DNA from: Spinacia oleracea
Lineage: Eukaryota; Streptophyta; Magnoliopsida; Caryophyllales; Amaranthaceae
Assembly (NCBI RefSeq): GCF_020520425.1
Contig: NC_079489.1
Span: 18,314,001-18,378,000 of the forward strand
Length of the DNA: 64,000 nucleotides
Reading direction: 5' to 3'
Program-made: the position numbers and the translations under genes
The notes under the pieces: generated by a model
Told to the model about the DNA's origin: nothing
The model's database searches: none
Seen by the model: only the letters and a program-made list of their open reading frames with translations
Shown here: positions 36,775 to 49,537 of the stretch, one piece after another
Numbering within the stretch: position 1 is the first letter of the stretch
Layout: every line of letters begins with the position of its first letter

Positions 36775-38084
36775 CCTACCTACTTTCACTTTCTCCGATC
36801 CTTAGACCTCACCTCAGGTAGGTATTATACTGTCGGATTTTGTTGTGATCTGATACCTTTTTTTTTTGTTAGGAATCAATGGTCAAGGAACTAACTTAGT
36901 TAGGGGGTGATTGGTTTGAACTTTGAAGAGTGTTATGTCTTTAGAATCAAGAATGAAGCCAGAGCTGTATAAGATTTGAACTTGATTCTTGATAACTTGT
37001 GTTTGGTTTAATTGAAATATCAAATTTTCTTTCTATTAGATACCTAAAGGTTTGGTATAATTCATATTCACCTCTCCCGGGTTCTAAACCCCATACCTTA
37101 TATACATGTATGATTGTATGGTTTTATTTTCAGTTGTCTTTATCCTTTTTTTGATGTATTAAGAACTAACTATGATTATATTGTATGTATTTATTTTTGG
37201 GTAATTCTTACAGGTACCATTATACTATTGACTTTTACCAATGATGTCACTTTTTATTTTTATACTTACTAATGATACTATTTTACTTTGGCTTTCATTT
37301 CAACCATGACATCATATCATTACCAAAACGTTAATTTTACGTAAATACTCGTATCTCTCATCTTCTCTCCCTCTTCGTAAATTGGTGAATCCATCACAAA
37401 CATTGAATCTCCATCATAAATCAAAATATACACCTGAACTAGTCGTCACATTAACCAAAGACCCATTCACAAAAATGTGGAGTAAATCACCCACCGAAAC
37501 TTCATATTAGCAAGTTTCTCTCACCTACATTTAGGTTGCTTGCCGATCGTCTGCATGACAATATCGTTCTTTTGCTCCTTCGCATTGTCCTCCTTTCACG
37601 TAAACTTGAAACTTACAATTCTTGAAATCAACAATTATATTACAAGGATAAATTAAAGATGTTAGGTATAAGTTAGTTTAGTTGAAGCTAGTGTTTAGTC
37701 GTTTGCTATATATGCAACTCTGCTAATATATGACTATTATTAATATTAAAATATACTATAACATGTATAATAGTAACTATATGTTTTTAATAGTTACTAT
37801 GTTATCATTTTGTTTTTTTTTTTATGTTTTTTTTGTCTCTATGTTATTAGTAATAAGAGTGACTATATTATTATGACAGTAACTATATGACTATAACAAT
37901 AACTATATCTGCAATTCTACGAATATCTTACCATCATTAATTATAAGAGTTACTGTATGATGCATAATAGAAACTATATGTTTTACACAGTTACTATATA
38001 TGTCATTTTTTCACACTTAAATGTTAAATTATTAACTTAGTTTATATATTATTAATTCAGAAATACAAAGATGATTCATCTAAA

Positions 38085-38250
38085 ATTGAAGTCGTGCGAA
38101 GAAAACTTCTGCAAGGAAAACAAAAGCAGGAGAAGAAGAAGAAAATTTTGACAACAATGAAAACCAAGGACGTGGTAGAGAAAAGAGAGGGCGTGGACGT
38201 CGAAGGAGAGGACGTGTTGGTGTAAAGAATGGACTTGGACGTGGCGATTA
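38085..38250 (+). pseudogene. Basic RGRGRR-type tail of an unknown protein
   Basis: An open stretch ends in an acidic EEEENFDNNENQ segment, then GRGREKRGRGRRRRGRVG and a stop at about 38,250. It starts after an in-frame stop, so it would need an upstream exon. Such basic RG tails occur on nucleic acid-binding proteins and on some transposases. The surrounding repeats favour a transposon relic. The family is not recognised. Confidence 0.3.
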
Positions 38251-38731
38251 GTACTTTTTAGTTCAAAAACATTTGAGTTTAATGTGTCTTATTGAATAGA
38301 TGTAAATAATTAGAATGTCGTAGCTAAAAACAACTACTCATGTAGTTAATGTTTTCTTAATTATTGTTCAAGAGTTATAATTACTCTTACTTTTGATATA
38401 GTTACTTTTTTTTTCCAGTAAATATATGAAATAATAGTAACTATAATCGAAAAAGTTACTATATGACCTCTAAAGCATCTATATTATATTGTTTATTTTA
38501 AAATATAATTCGTAGTAATTATTCTACAGTTAAAATTATTTTTCTATATGATTTAGTTACTCTTTAGATAAAATAGTTATCTTATCGAAATGGCTATATT
38601 ATTATTTTTTTCATAGTTACTATTATGAAGATATAGTTACTTTACAGAACATATAATTACTCTTTGTATAAAATAGTTATTCTTATAGAAATGACTATAT
38701 TATGAAGATATAGTTAATTTACAAAAATACC

Positions 38732-38780
38732 CTGGTCCATGCTAATTATAGCGTGGACCGGGTCCATACAAGTGGGATTG
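38732..38780. repeat. GGTCCA hairpin repeat, copy 3
   Basis: CCTGGTCCATGCTAATTATA then GCGTGGACCGGGTCCATAC forms a near-perfect hairpin. It is related to the copies at 711-752 and around 1286-1733. Confidence 0.55.
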
Positions 38781-39129
38781 TGTCAAAATTCTGATATTAA
38801 GAAAATGAGAAAAATTTAATATCCCAATAGAAAAGTGTGAAAGATTAAATGACCTAATGAATTTAATTGGTTAAAATAATCATTGGACACAAATTTTGAT
38901 ACAATATTAAAGTATTTATGTGATAATATAAAAGGAAATGTAAAGAATATTTCGAGACACCAATAAATAAAAAACGTAAAGAACAAAGAGGGACGGAGGA
39001 AGTATAAGAAAGTCCAATCAGCAAGCCAGCAAGGGAAAGTTTTATCTAATTTTCTATTTGACTAGTATTGCAAATTTAAGTTTGGTAAAAGGAATAAATT
39101 TCTTAAGAAAAGTAAATAAGAAGGAAAAA

Positions 39130-40913
39130 AAACCTAATTAATTTTGTCACTCCTCAAACTCCTACTCGCATTGGTCTCATCTCCTTCCTCTCCCGCCTCC
39201 CCCGGCCTCCTCTTTAAACCCGAGCTAATCTCTTCAACAAAACCACCGTGTTCTATTGTATCACCACCTCTGTCAGCGGCGCCTCTGCCATTGTGGATTT
39301 TCAACCATCTACTCTTTTCTGCCGCTGCTATTCTCAGTGCTTGACGACAGTGTATAGCTTCTTTTCCTCATCTTTTTTTTCACTTTTCTATTTATCATTT
39401 TACGATTTTTCTCGTGTGTGGATGATGGATTTTGCCTGATATGATGCATCAAAAGATGAATTTTGTTGTTGTTAAATATATTCTGTTTCTAATTAGTCTA
39501 TACCCACTTCGTAATTGTACTTTAAAATCATAAAGACATAGAACTTTGCTGTGTTGGACCAAAAGAATTCAAAATATTGGTTTCTTGGCTGAAATTGGGG
39601 GTATGAATGAGCTGAGCCAAGAAACTGCATTGTTCATGGTAATTTAACTAAGATGAGTCTGACTTTTAAACGGGGACAGAGAAGAATTACCTTTAGTGTT
39701 TATCGTGGGTTAAAGGGGGAGGGGTGTAGCTTCAGAGGTTTATGAAATATGGTTCCTCTAATTATGGTAAAATGCGACATGGAGGAAATGTCATTGGTAC
39801 TGAACTTTGAAGAATTTGAGTAAGATAGCTGTCATTATTAATACTAGACAATCAGATTGTCAGACAGTCTAAAGTCAACTCACCTTAGAAATCTGATTGA
39901 AAACTGACATAAGTTTGTATGTAGAACAAGGTTTTATTTGAGCAGGTGTTAGTTTCTTAAGAAACCTTAAATGACTGACTTGAGACTTTAAAATTTATGT
40001 GTTTGTTTCAGGGTTGAGATAGAAAATCGGTGTCGATTTGGTTGTTTTGCCAATCCAATTTTATTAAATACCAAGATTGATGGTCGAGTACGACCACATT
40101 TGTTAAGAAATAACATCCAAGTAGTTTCATAATTTCTGACACTCCGTGAAATGATAATGTATCTTTCCTCTCAAATCCAATCCCCCTTTGACTTATCTTT
40201 GTTTCTGTGGCAAATGGCAACTGATTGTATTTCGTTGTTATTCTTACCATTCTGAGAACTTCATGGTTTTAATATTTCTTGTTGCTGAACATATTTGTTT
40301 GAAGTGAATTGCAACATTCCAAGAAGCAAACAATTTAGTATTTTGACAGGCAAGGTTAGCCTAGAATCCAAATGTTCTAGGTTGGTTTCAACATTATCCA
40401 TATTAAAGCTGAACTATACCTTTAGTTGGTTGATTGTGAGTTAACAACAGATTGAACCCTTATTAGCTAATGCTTCTTGTTGTTGCCATGTGCAAATACT
40501 AAGGGAATTCATATTTCATGCATGAGGCTTTTATAGGACACTAAAATTAGCTGTATACATCCACTGTGAATGATGCTTGTCATTTTCTGTGCTTATGTCG
40601 CAGGACTTTTCATAAATGAATGATGCGCTACTTTTGTTTGATACGATGCATGTTGTAGTTTGTGCAAGCCATGTTCTATAAGGCATTAGGCGTCTGTCCT
40701 ATTCACATCTCTATTATAATTGAACTATCAACTAGCAGATATTCCTTTCATTCGTTCTATTTGTTGTACCTTGGTCATATTGTATGAGTTAATATCCCAA
40801 TTTTAACAAACTTGGATTCAACTACTGTATGAAACTAATAAGCTTATATTTCCCCCCTTGATCCATATTGAGACAGGTCTAGAAGCTATATGTACTAGGT
40901 ATCAGATGCAATT
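39130..40913 (+). other. Putative 5' UTR exon and leader intron of the next gene
   Basis: A C-rich stretch (about 39,145-39,345) has the look of a transcribed leader. A donor near 39,349 (CAGT|GTATAG) and an acceptor near 40,876 (GAGACAG|GTCTAG) would leave a short second leader exon before the start codon at 40,914. Open frames inside the leader look accidental. Confidence 0.4.
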
Positions 40914-43900
40914 ATGACTGTCGTAGCACGCAAGGATTCTAGAGGCTCTATGAGGATGCCGAGTAAAAGTTTGAGGTGCATGAGCTATGAGGATACCCTC
41001 CGTGAAATGGAAGCTTTCTTGGATGGGAAGCTTGACAATCCACAAAATCCTCACGAGGTTTATGTGGATATAACTGAAACTACGAGTTCGACTGCCATCC
41101 GACTGCCTGATTCTGAGGATCCAGATGCAACTGAGAATTCCAGCTCATTTGCTGATACTACATCTATAAGTGAGAATGTTTCTGGAACTAGTGATGCTGA
41201 AGTGGAGTCTGAATTTCGTGTTGACAGTGGTTTGGCTTCTACATTTGACAGTTATAGTAGTGTTTTCCCAATGAGGTTAGATTCTGTTTTCATTCACATG
41301 ACATATGGTATTAAATCTTTCCTCTTTCCTCCCCCTTGCCAGTCCTTTCAATTTTTTTCTGCTGGCAGCAGTAAGCAGTAACCTGGGATTGATTTATGAC
41401 ATTCTTATCTGCTTTTACTAACACTGGAGATCACCCGACAGTGGTGTATGGCTGTTAGTGCTGTTAGGTTGTGCATCTTTACTCATGATGACGGGGATCA
41501 TTATAATGTGCTGTCATCGTTGTTGTACTCCATAATAGCGCTTTGTATCAAGGCGGTGACCAGTTGTAGGAATTCATAATGGTTAGACCTGCATCAAAGG
41601 TTCTCTTTTCCTGACCACCCATTTAACTACATAAACGCGTCTAATTCTCTGACAAGGGGTCTTTTTTTGTTGTTTGTAAGACCAGCTTTGCTCTTTGATA
41701 ATTTGGTTTTTTCTAATGATTAACAACTTGGAATTTCATTAACTATTATGTAGAATATATAAGCTCTCTAGATTATGCAATAAACATTTAACAGTTAGAC
41801 TGTCAAAGGGGGTATGAACTCTTTAAATTGCGGCGTTGATTATTTAGGGAATTCTCTTGGTGCTGAAATTTACTATTTTTATACAAGTACAAACTATAAG
41901 GTAATCTTTGTTAGAATTGCGGCATAATGGTCGCTGAACATGTATTAAATAAAAAAGGTGTTCATTGACCATCTTGACAAGAGTCCAATAATCATTTAAC
42001 ACCAATTATCGAAATCAACTTAAATGTGAGTATCACTTTTTGTATAAATTTTGCAAGTAAATAACCATATCTGCTCTCACAAGCCTAAATCATTAGGCTA
42101 CTGTAGTGTGCTGAAAGACAGATAGAGTCCCTCTAAAATTTGAAATATGTCATGATAATGGGTAATTTATAGCTTATCCAACTTTACATTCAAGTCATAT
42201 ATAAACACCTACTTTGCATTCAAATTGAAGAACAAATAATTAGTGCTTTCTGATTGTAGTGTCTGTTTAGAAGAAGTCGATGAATACATATCATATTTGA
42301 CTGCGATTTACTTGGATGTTATTATCTGTTTGGTTCCTGAAAGGTGATTTTAGAGGTTTTTCATAGGCTTCATTTTCCTCATTTCTTTTGTTCTCCGCTA
42401 GTTCTCTCTAGTCAATATGTAACTGCATCTCATACAGTCATACTTGTGCTACTTACTGCTCAGTCATCTATCAAGCCAGTTCTATTAATGACATATTTTC
42501 TCAATCGAAATTATCTGTAGACACCTTTGTTCTTTAGAATGATAAGGTTTATTGTGTTACATTCTATTCAGCTCTTTATCTAGTATTTTTTGAATCAGCA
42601 ATCAAGTGCCATTTAATTCCTGTCGTTATCTTCGTTTTCTGTCTGTTCAATGTTGGATAATGCTGTTTCTACTAAAAAGTTTTAAACCACATATTGGTTG
42701 AACTATACTTGTCTAGTTGTCTTGTACTAAATTCATGTGCAATCAGTATCCAGATATGTGAACTTCTTTTGCCACAATATTTCAGGAAAAAAAAATTGGC
42801 ACCTCAATGGAGGAGTTTTATACGCCCACTTATGTGGAGGTGCAAATGGACGGAACTAAGAATAAAGGAGTTGGAATTGCAAGCACTAAAATACTCCCGT
42901 GAGCTTGATGCAAATGAACTAACAAAAACGTTAGAACTGCATCAATATACATCTGACTTTTGTTCGAGATCGTTTCCATTTTTCAACCAATCAGACAAGA
43001 AGAAGCCCATGAAAAGAAGAAAGCGGAAACTTGTGGAGAATGTGACTGATATCTCATCTTATATGTCTCATCACCAGCTTTTCTCCTATCTAGGTATAGC
43101 TCTCTCTTGTGAGTGTAGTATTGTTAGGAATTTTAAGTATCATCCACATGATTGCTTGTTGAGCACCCTACACCTGTTTTGATAGTATTTGGCCTATTGC
43201 AGAAAATAAAAAGTCTGATCCAGATGGCACTTCAGTCGCTGATGATGATGTTAATCTAGGTAAGAATTCCTACTTCAGTTAAAATTTGTGTTCATCAATA
43301 AACAATGAGCAGAAATGACAGATTTGTTGTCAAGATTTGACTTGATGCTATGTCTTGCATATGTACCTTTGTTTTCTTAGTTGGCAATTTGTCTGGTGAT
43401 CGATCGAGGCACATTATGCGTTGAGTTAGTTTGTTAATTTGAAATTAGTCACATGTTCGTATGTTCTGAGCTTTAAGGAGCAAGAACTAAAAAGTTTTGT
43501 GTGCCAATATAGTGGTGGGCAGGAGCCTTCAACACTCCTAGGCAGCCTTTCCAAATTTTTATTTTATTTATTTTGTTTTTTAAATTTTTTGGAGCTGCAG
43601 TTTAACAAGGACCAAAATGGTTGGTGTAGCAAGTCAGTGTCAAGAGTTATAAGGGTTGGGTTTTAGCCTTAAACACTCATCTATTTCATTATTTTAGTAC
43701 AAGCCTTATTCAATTAACACTATGGATCCAGTATAAGGTGGGGTATGTTAAGTTTTATGGAATGATAAACCTAAATGAGACAAGTTTGCTAAGATAGATT
43801 ATTTACAGAGAGGGCCTACATGAAACCTTATTTAAATAGGATAATTAACCTCTGGCTTGATAAATTTGTTGTCGTGTCTTTTTTATGTGTGTGTGTGTGT

Positions 43901-46900
43901 GTGTGTGTGTGCACGGCATATGTTCGACATGCTTTTGTGATATTTCTTTGTCTTGACATTTCAGTGTTTTATTTGGGAGTAGATTTCTTCCAACTAAAAC
44001 GGGAAAGGGATGTGAAACTGAAAATTTAAAATAGAGGAATTGAAAACGATGCGAGAGGGGGGGTGGGGGGGGGGGGGGGGGGGGGAATGGGTAGTTTGCA
44101 TGAAAAAGGCCTAGTGTCATTAGGGGTTTTCGTTTTTCTAGACTAGGTATATATTTTATCTTTTATTTTGATCTGTTGGAGGTTGAGGTGAGGATGGACG
44201 AGAATATATAATAACATTTGGTAAATTATTAAAAATACGTTATACGCTTACTATCGAAACTCCTGATAATGGCTCTCCTTGTAATACTGAGTCGATTGAG
44301 GCTTTTATGTGCTAGGTAGTTCAAAAAGAGTCTTAATTCAAAGACATGCCTTCCTTCTCGTGGGGAATATTGCAAACCTTGGGATATGAAAATGGATGGC
44401 GAGATAGAAGCCCTTTTGGCTCTTATGCTGTGTAGGAATACTTGGTTGTTCTTTGCACATGGACATGCATGGTTTGTGTTGCCTTTTGGGTGAGCTATTA
44501 TCACTCACTGACTCATTATGTGGCTAGCAAGCTGTACTGTCCATCATGGATGCTAAAAATTCTCCCAATGCCTACAAGGCTACAATACACAAGTAGGAGT
44601 AAGTGGCTAGCCAGTTGTGTTGTCGTTCTTACTTAGCTTCTCATGTTTTGTTGTTTTTGTTGCTTCCATATAGTAAGGCTGCCATGAATTATGATGTACA
44701 CATATAGTTTGTTTATGTTCCCTCCCTTACCGGAGTTGAAATTGTGAAATTTGAGATTTCCTCAGGATTCATCTCTCACAGATACTAAGGAATATCCCAA
44801 TGGTAATAAAACAAAAGTCACAGTGAATACAAAAGTGGCTTCTGGTTGTCATATCCTTCATGTTAGAAAGAGTTCAAATAAGTAAACTTCAACTTCCAAT
44901 AAGCAAGATATTGAAATAAATGCACTACCAATCAGCGCTCACATGGCTAAAATTTTCTTGAAGGATGCTAATGAAGTAATTACAGGAAAGCTAGAAATTA
45001 GGGACAAGGAGACTCTTCTATGAGAATGGTCTTTCAAAAGAAGCTACATGGAGTTTCAAGAACAACTGGATTTGAAAGTCCACCCTTACCCTACAATATA
45101 ATAGACTTTCTTTTCCCTATCTAAACTACATTGAGGAGAACTGCAAATCCTTGTTCCTGAGTTCAAATTCGGGTGTCGCAGCTGCTATTCTCTTCTCCTT
45201 CTCTGCTTTTCTCTGCTCTCTGTCTTTCTGTTTTTTCCTAGAGGGGATCAGTCCTACTATCCTTTACATGATACTCTGATAGCCATTGCCCCAAAAATTT
45301 CTCAGAAGTCACGAATGAGTAATCTAACAGTAAAAAAAGAAATAAAAGAATAAAAGGCACTGCGACAATAGAACATTGAATCATAAAGTATTTCCACTTC
45401 CGTTAAATAATCTTTTCTAAAATCCAATTAAAATTAAACTAATCTAACATGTCATGTTTCTATAATTCTCTAATACCATAGAAAATCAGGATTATGGAAA
45501 TGAGGCAGAAAAATATGATTTGGGAGAAAATTGATACTCTAGTATATTGTGATTTGATGCCACTAAATCATCAAATGGAAGCCACAATCCAGACTTTTGA
45601 GTGGCTGGACAGTGGACACTCCCAATTACAGGCTAAAATAAAGCAAAGTAAACTTCTCAATAGTTTTCTTCCTATCCCTTCTCTAATTGATCTCTTCTAT
45701 TTAGCAATCCCCTGAAGTAGTCCTTTAGGTATTCTTCAATTCAACACCTGAATTTTTCTCTCGTTATGAGTACTTTCTAACTTAACGGATGCCTTCCTCT
45801 TCAAGCTAATTGTAACCAAGTTATTTGCATTATCCAGACTACCCCTCTGGCCCTCCTCCAATGGCTAGTCTTTTTCAAAAAAATTACAGTGTCATAAAAC
45901 TCACCTACCAATTTGCACATTTCATATTGTAACTCATGTGGTGTATTTGCAAAATTGTTAACACTTATATCACGGTGCAGATAAAAGTCACCTACCAACT
46001 TTTCTTGCACATATCTGGCATGTAACATGAGCAATTTTTTGAAAGTGTGTTTACACTTCTTAATCTTTGTATTAGCAAAAGGAACATCTTAAATTTGTGT
46101 TAAGTTCTAATTTAAGAAAGAAAATATGATTTTACATTGTCTGATGCTGCTTTCAGATTTAAATCCTAAGAATGAGGATTTTGGCATGGATGATGATTGG
46201 TTAAAAGGTGGTGAGGATTCCATAGAGCAGATACTTCGACAGATTGATACAGTTCAATTTCAAGTTCAGAGACTTAGAACCCATCTTGATACGGTGATGG
46301 TAAAAAATGGTGTGAAGTTCCCCTCCTCGGAAAATCTGAGTCTTCTTGATGCTCAGACAAGTGCTTCCCAAAGCCCTGCTTTCTCAGCTGGTAATGGGGA
46401 CAATATGTCTTTTGCTGGCATAGATATTCCTCATGACTTAGGGGACTTTGAAATTGGTGATCTGGACTTGCCTGATAGCTTGGTCTCAGACTATGGAAAC
46501 GGGATTCCTGACATAATAGAAAGCACAGTAGGTTTGCTTTCTGGTGCAGATGTTACAATACATCAGCCGCCGATATTAGAGTCAGGTGAAAATGTAAGTC
46601 TTCTTTCATAATTGTCTGGTGAGTACAGAATTGATCTTACGGAAACCAGCTCATGTATCTGAAGTTTTGTTGATTCTCTTCTCTTTAGTGCTTTCCTTGC
46701 ATTTCATTCATATGTTTAAATCTGATCTAACAATTTTCTCGAAAGCTTTAATTTGATAAGTTGATGATATTGATGATGTGCAGATTTTGGATGATAGACA
46801 AGTACGGAACAGGGGAATTCGAGATGGGCACATGTCTTCTGGAATAACAGACCAATCTGTAGATGAATATCATAGCCTAGAAAATAAAGAGCAGCATATA

Positions 46901-47095
46901 TCTAGTCTCATAGCCAGCAATGCATTAGTACCTGAAGCCGTGACTGTAGATGCTATGAATCAGGATAAAGTAAGATTGGAGTGTTGTTTAACTTCAGATG
47001 TCCCGGTTCCTAAGAATAAGAGAAAGCGGGGTGAGCGCAAGGCAGGACCTGGAGGTTGGAACTTGAGATCTGCAGGTGAGCCAGATAGCAATTGA
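40914..47095 (+). CDS. Plant protein of unknown function, probably nuclear (491 aa)
   Basis: Five exons: 40914-41275, 42786-43093, 43203-43259, 46157-46593, 46784-47095. Phases agree through all junctions (for example G|AT across 43,259/46,157 gives DLNPKNEDFG). The N-terminal part has SYEDTLREMEAFLDGKL and an acidic Ser/Thr region. Residues about 121-150 are the most conserved-looking (APQWRSFIRPLMWRCKW). A basic cluster KKKPMKRRKRKL at about 191-202 and KRKRGERK at about 467-474 look like nuclear localisation signals. An amphipathic segment at about 264-290 (SIEQILRQIDTVQFQVQRL) may form a coiled coil. I know of no biochemical function. A good donor-like site (CTGCAG|GTGAGCC) just before the stop leaves room for an alternative 3' end. 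Intron 3 carries a candidate extra exon. Confidence 0.82.
43886..43911. repeat. (GT)n microsatellite
   Basis: About thirteen GT units in intron 3 of the unknown-function gene. Confidence 0.97.
44056..44085. repeat. Poly(G) tract
   Basis: A run of about thirty bases, nearly all G, in intron 3. Unusually long in an AT-rich plant intron; the length may be an assembly estimate. Confidence 0.9.
44766..45102 (+). pseudogene. Broken coding-like fragment of unknown origin
   Basis: One frame stays coding-like for about 110 codons (DSSLTDTKEYPNGNKTKV, ISAHMAKIFLKDANEV, SYMEFQEQLDLKVHPYP), with about two breaks. The tail recalls the segment after the protease in some Ty3/gypsy polyproteins, so it may be a retroelement fossil; a captured gene piece is equally possible. 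It lies within intron 3 of the unknown-function gene and is not joined to its exons in my model. Confidence 0.35.
45482..45647 (+). other. Candidate alternative ('poison') or decayed exon
   Basis: Bounded by CCATAG| on the left and CAAA|GTAAAC on the right. In the phase left by exon 3 it reads ENQDYGNEAEKYDLGEN and then meets a stop (about 45,531). In another frame it continues convincingly (KIDTLVYCDLMPLNHQ, EWLDSGHSQLQAKIKQ) and rejoins exon 4 in the right phase. The length (166 bp) is one base over a multiple of three. Either the exon carries a one-base insertion or it is included only in nonproductive transcripts. Confidence 0.4.
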
Positions 47096-47719
47096 GTATT
47101 CTTTTTTCTTCTGAATATAAGTAGATGTGGAAACGGCGGGGTTGCTGATAGCTGATAGCAATTTGCAATTGGAAGCTATATCTGTATAAAGTCAGTATGC
47201 CTGTTGGTGAGCGTAACCCTCCCTAGTGCATTTCAACTGTCCTCTACTGGTGATAATGGCGAAAAAAGTTGTTTGATAATCCTCTAGGATCGACTTTTGT
47301 AGTTTGTCTTCATATTTTAGTTCTTAGTCATCCATAAAAGGCCTTGAAGCTGTATATGAGGATTTTGAATTAGACATAAGAGTAGGAAGACGTACCCAAT
47401 TGTGTCTGCTCATTGGTAATCTTTGTTCGGATGTCGTGGATTTTTAAGCAGTGCAGATATAAATCATATACTGCATTTTAAGGATGTTCAGAAAAAGTTA
47501 TCACCTTTCATAAGATACCACCACTTAAATAAGGGGATGGTAGTTTGATACCTCGATGCCGTTCTTGTAGCTGAAAATCCATAGGAATTTGGTTTATAAT
47601 GGTGTCAACAGCAAGCCGTTCTCTGCCAGTAAATTCAGTGATCTCAAATTCCTTAATTCCAGAATATTCAGTCGAAAAAAGCTCTTGATTTCTACTTCAT
47701 TGTGAAAATGTAGCATTTA
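47096..47719. other. 3' UTR and downstream intergenic DNA
   Basis: No further frame with coding character. The 3' UTR likely covers the first 200-300 bases. Confidence 0.5.
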
Positions 47720-48059
47720 GGCTCCGTTTGGTAGGGCGTAAAACATTTTCATGGAAAACGATTTTCCCCTTTTCAATCATTTTACGTTGTTTGGTTGGGT
47801 AAGGGATGAAAAACAATTTTCCATGACTCCCTCAAATGTGGAAAACCCTTTTTCATTTGAATGGAAGGAAAACCACCTTTCCTTCTTTCCTCCTTACCTC
47901 TTTCTTCTTTTTTCCCCTCAATCTTCACATTCTTCTCCTATTTTCTTTTAAGGTACCAAACAAAGCAAAACTAGTTGAAATTGTGTTTTCCCTTAAAAAA
48001 TATTTTCCATGTAAAATCATTTTACAATGAAAACGTTTTACGCCCTACCAAACGTAGCC
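47720..48059. mobile_element. Tourist-like (PIF/Harbinger) MITE (340 bp)
   Basis: Ends GGCTCCGTTTGGTAGGGCGT and ACGCCCTACCAAACGTAGCC are inverted repeats that extend inward (AAAACATTTTC / GAAAACGTTTT). A TTA duplication flanks it (47,717-47,719 and 48,060-48,062). Two short frames inside are accidental. Confidence 0.88.
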
Positions 48060-48364
48060 TTACTGCTAATGTAGAATTTCCCCGTAGACATTCGCAACAA
48101 GATATCAGAACTATTAGCGGCATTTAAACTTTTTTAAAGGTAAGGAGAAGAACCCGATCAAATTCTACCCTCGCGGTTTGTTTGGTTCAGGAAAAGGTAC
48201 TTAGGAGTAGGAAAATCAAACACTAGACCTATGAGCCAAGTTTTGCTACGTAGTTACACATTTCTGGTAACCAAGTTCTATGAATATATTCCATCTACAT
48301 TATTAGCTTGTGGCTATCTCCACACACAAAAACAGTGGTCTAATGTGAATAAGCAATGAAAGAA

Positions 48365-48480
48365 TCGGTTTGTTTTAACTTATTTGAGCAAAAATAAGTT
48401 CAAAAAAAGTTAATATAAGTTATGTTTAGATAAGTTTAGCAAAAATAAGTTTGTTTTAGTTGAGAACCAAACAAAGCCTA
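48365..48480. repeat. AAATAAGTT-rich MITE relic
   Basis: GGTTTGTTTTAACTTATTTG at the left and AACCAAACAAAGCC at the right are degenerate inverted ends around repeated AAAATAAGTT words. Related to 60,727-60,955. Confidence 0.45.
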
Positions 48481-49087
48481 ATTTTTACACCGTAAAATTG
48501 AGTTGTTAGTTTATGAAATATTTATGGGAAAAGAGCTTTTAGGGGAGATGTTGGACCATTTTAAAAGGCTAATGAAGGTGTTTATGGTGAGGAGATATTT
48601 GGAAAACCGTTTTGAATGAAAAAGATGATTTTGAAAAGGCTCCATTTTGCGTTAGAGGTTTAAAGAAGCTGTTGTAAAATGACAATTTTGTCCTAATATT
48701 ATCTAAAAATTAAATAAAAAAAGAACTAATTTAACTTGTTAGTCAAACCAGATAATACAAACTAAGTACAACTAACGACTAATTATCAAATACGAACACT
48801 ATTTAGAAACTGTGTGAGCAATCAAAATTGGTTAATGTTTAAATAGTGTAGAAATGTTGGTGGTTTAAAGTTTATAACTATGAGAATCTCAAAATAGTTG
48901 TGGTCAATTTACCCTTGTCAGGTGTTTAAATAGCATCAGTGATTCAGTGCCTCACTATTAAATACCCTCAGATTATGACTGCATAAATTTGACTGTTTTT
49001 ACAACAAAATCAAACATAGGAGTATACAGTCACGTGTTGAAAAACAAAAGGGTAATTTGTCAGTATTTGAGTTTCTTTTGTTTGGTA

Positions 49088-49537
49088 CTCCCTCTGTTTC
49101 AAAATATTTGTTACGTATTCCTTTAATAGTGTTTCATAAAGAATATTTCTATTTATAAACTTGTTACTATTATTATTTTTTGAGCCAACTTTTATTTCTA
49201 ATTGGTCCAACTTTTCAACTCAATAAATCTCATGAAACCAAAAGTCACATTATGACAAGTTAGCAATCTGTGTGATTTTTAATTATTGGTTCATTTTGAT
49301 AATAAAACAATCTTATTGGTCGTTTCAATGATTAGTGGATTGAGATCTATTTTTTTAATAAAAGATGAAAACAGATTTGCACTATATTCAAAAAGAGTAA
49401 TAAATGTCAGAATTTGGAAAGATGGAATCAGATTTATGATGGAATCTAGAACATTTAAAATTTAAAAAAAAAACATAATTATACGTTAATAAACGTGCCA
49501 AAATCCAAACGTAACAAACATTTTGAAACGGAGGAAG
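49088..49537. mobile_element. Stowaway-like MITE (450 bp)
   Basis: CTCCCTCTGTTTCAAAATAT at the left, complement ATTTTGAAACGGAGGAAG at the right, TA on each side. The inner inverted similarity includes TTTGTTACG / CGTAACAAA. Confidence 0.82.

Larger units (their letters stand above)
36820..39120. other. Intergenic repeat-rich DNA
   Basis: From about 37,700 to 38,740 short words such as ATAGTTACTATAT recur in both orientations, suggesting a decayed transposon. A basic frame (38,061-38,250) and a GGTCCA hairpin (38,732-38,780) lie inside. At 38,985-39,002 GGGACGGAGGAAGTA looks like one end of a Stowaway-like MITE without its partner. Confidence 0.5.

Noticed and set aside
39144-39439. Small frames in the C-rich leader
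   Set aside because: Better explained as a 5' UTR exon; low coding character.
44766-44802. Short extra exon of the unknown-function gene (ending CCCAATG|GTAATA)
   Set aside because: A 21-base in-frame version is possible with a CACAG acceptor, but the surrounding sequence belongs to a longer relic and there is no support for splicing.
47751-48030. Two overlapping 64-66 aa frames
   Set aside because: Inside the Tourist-like MITE.
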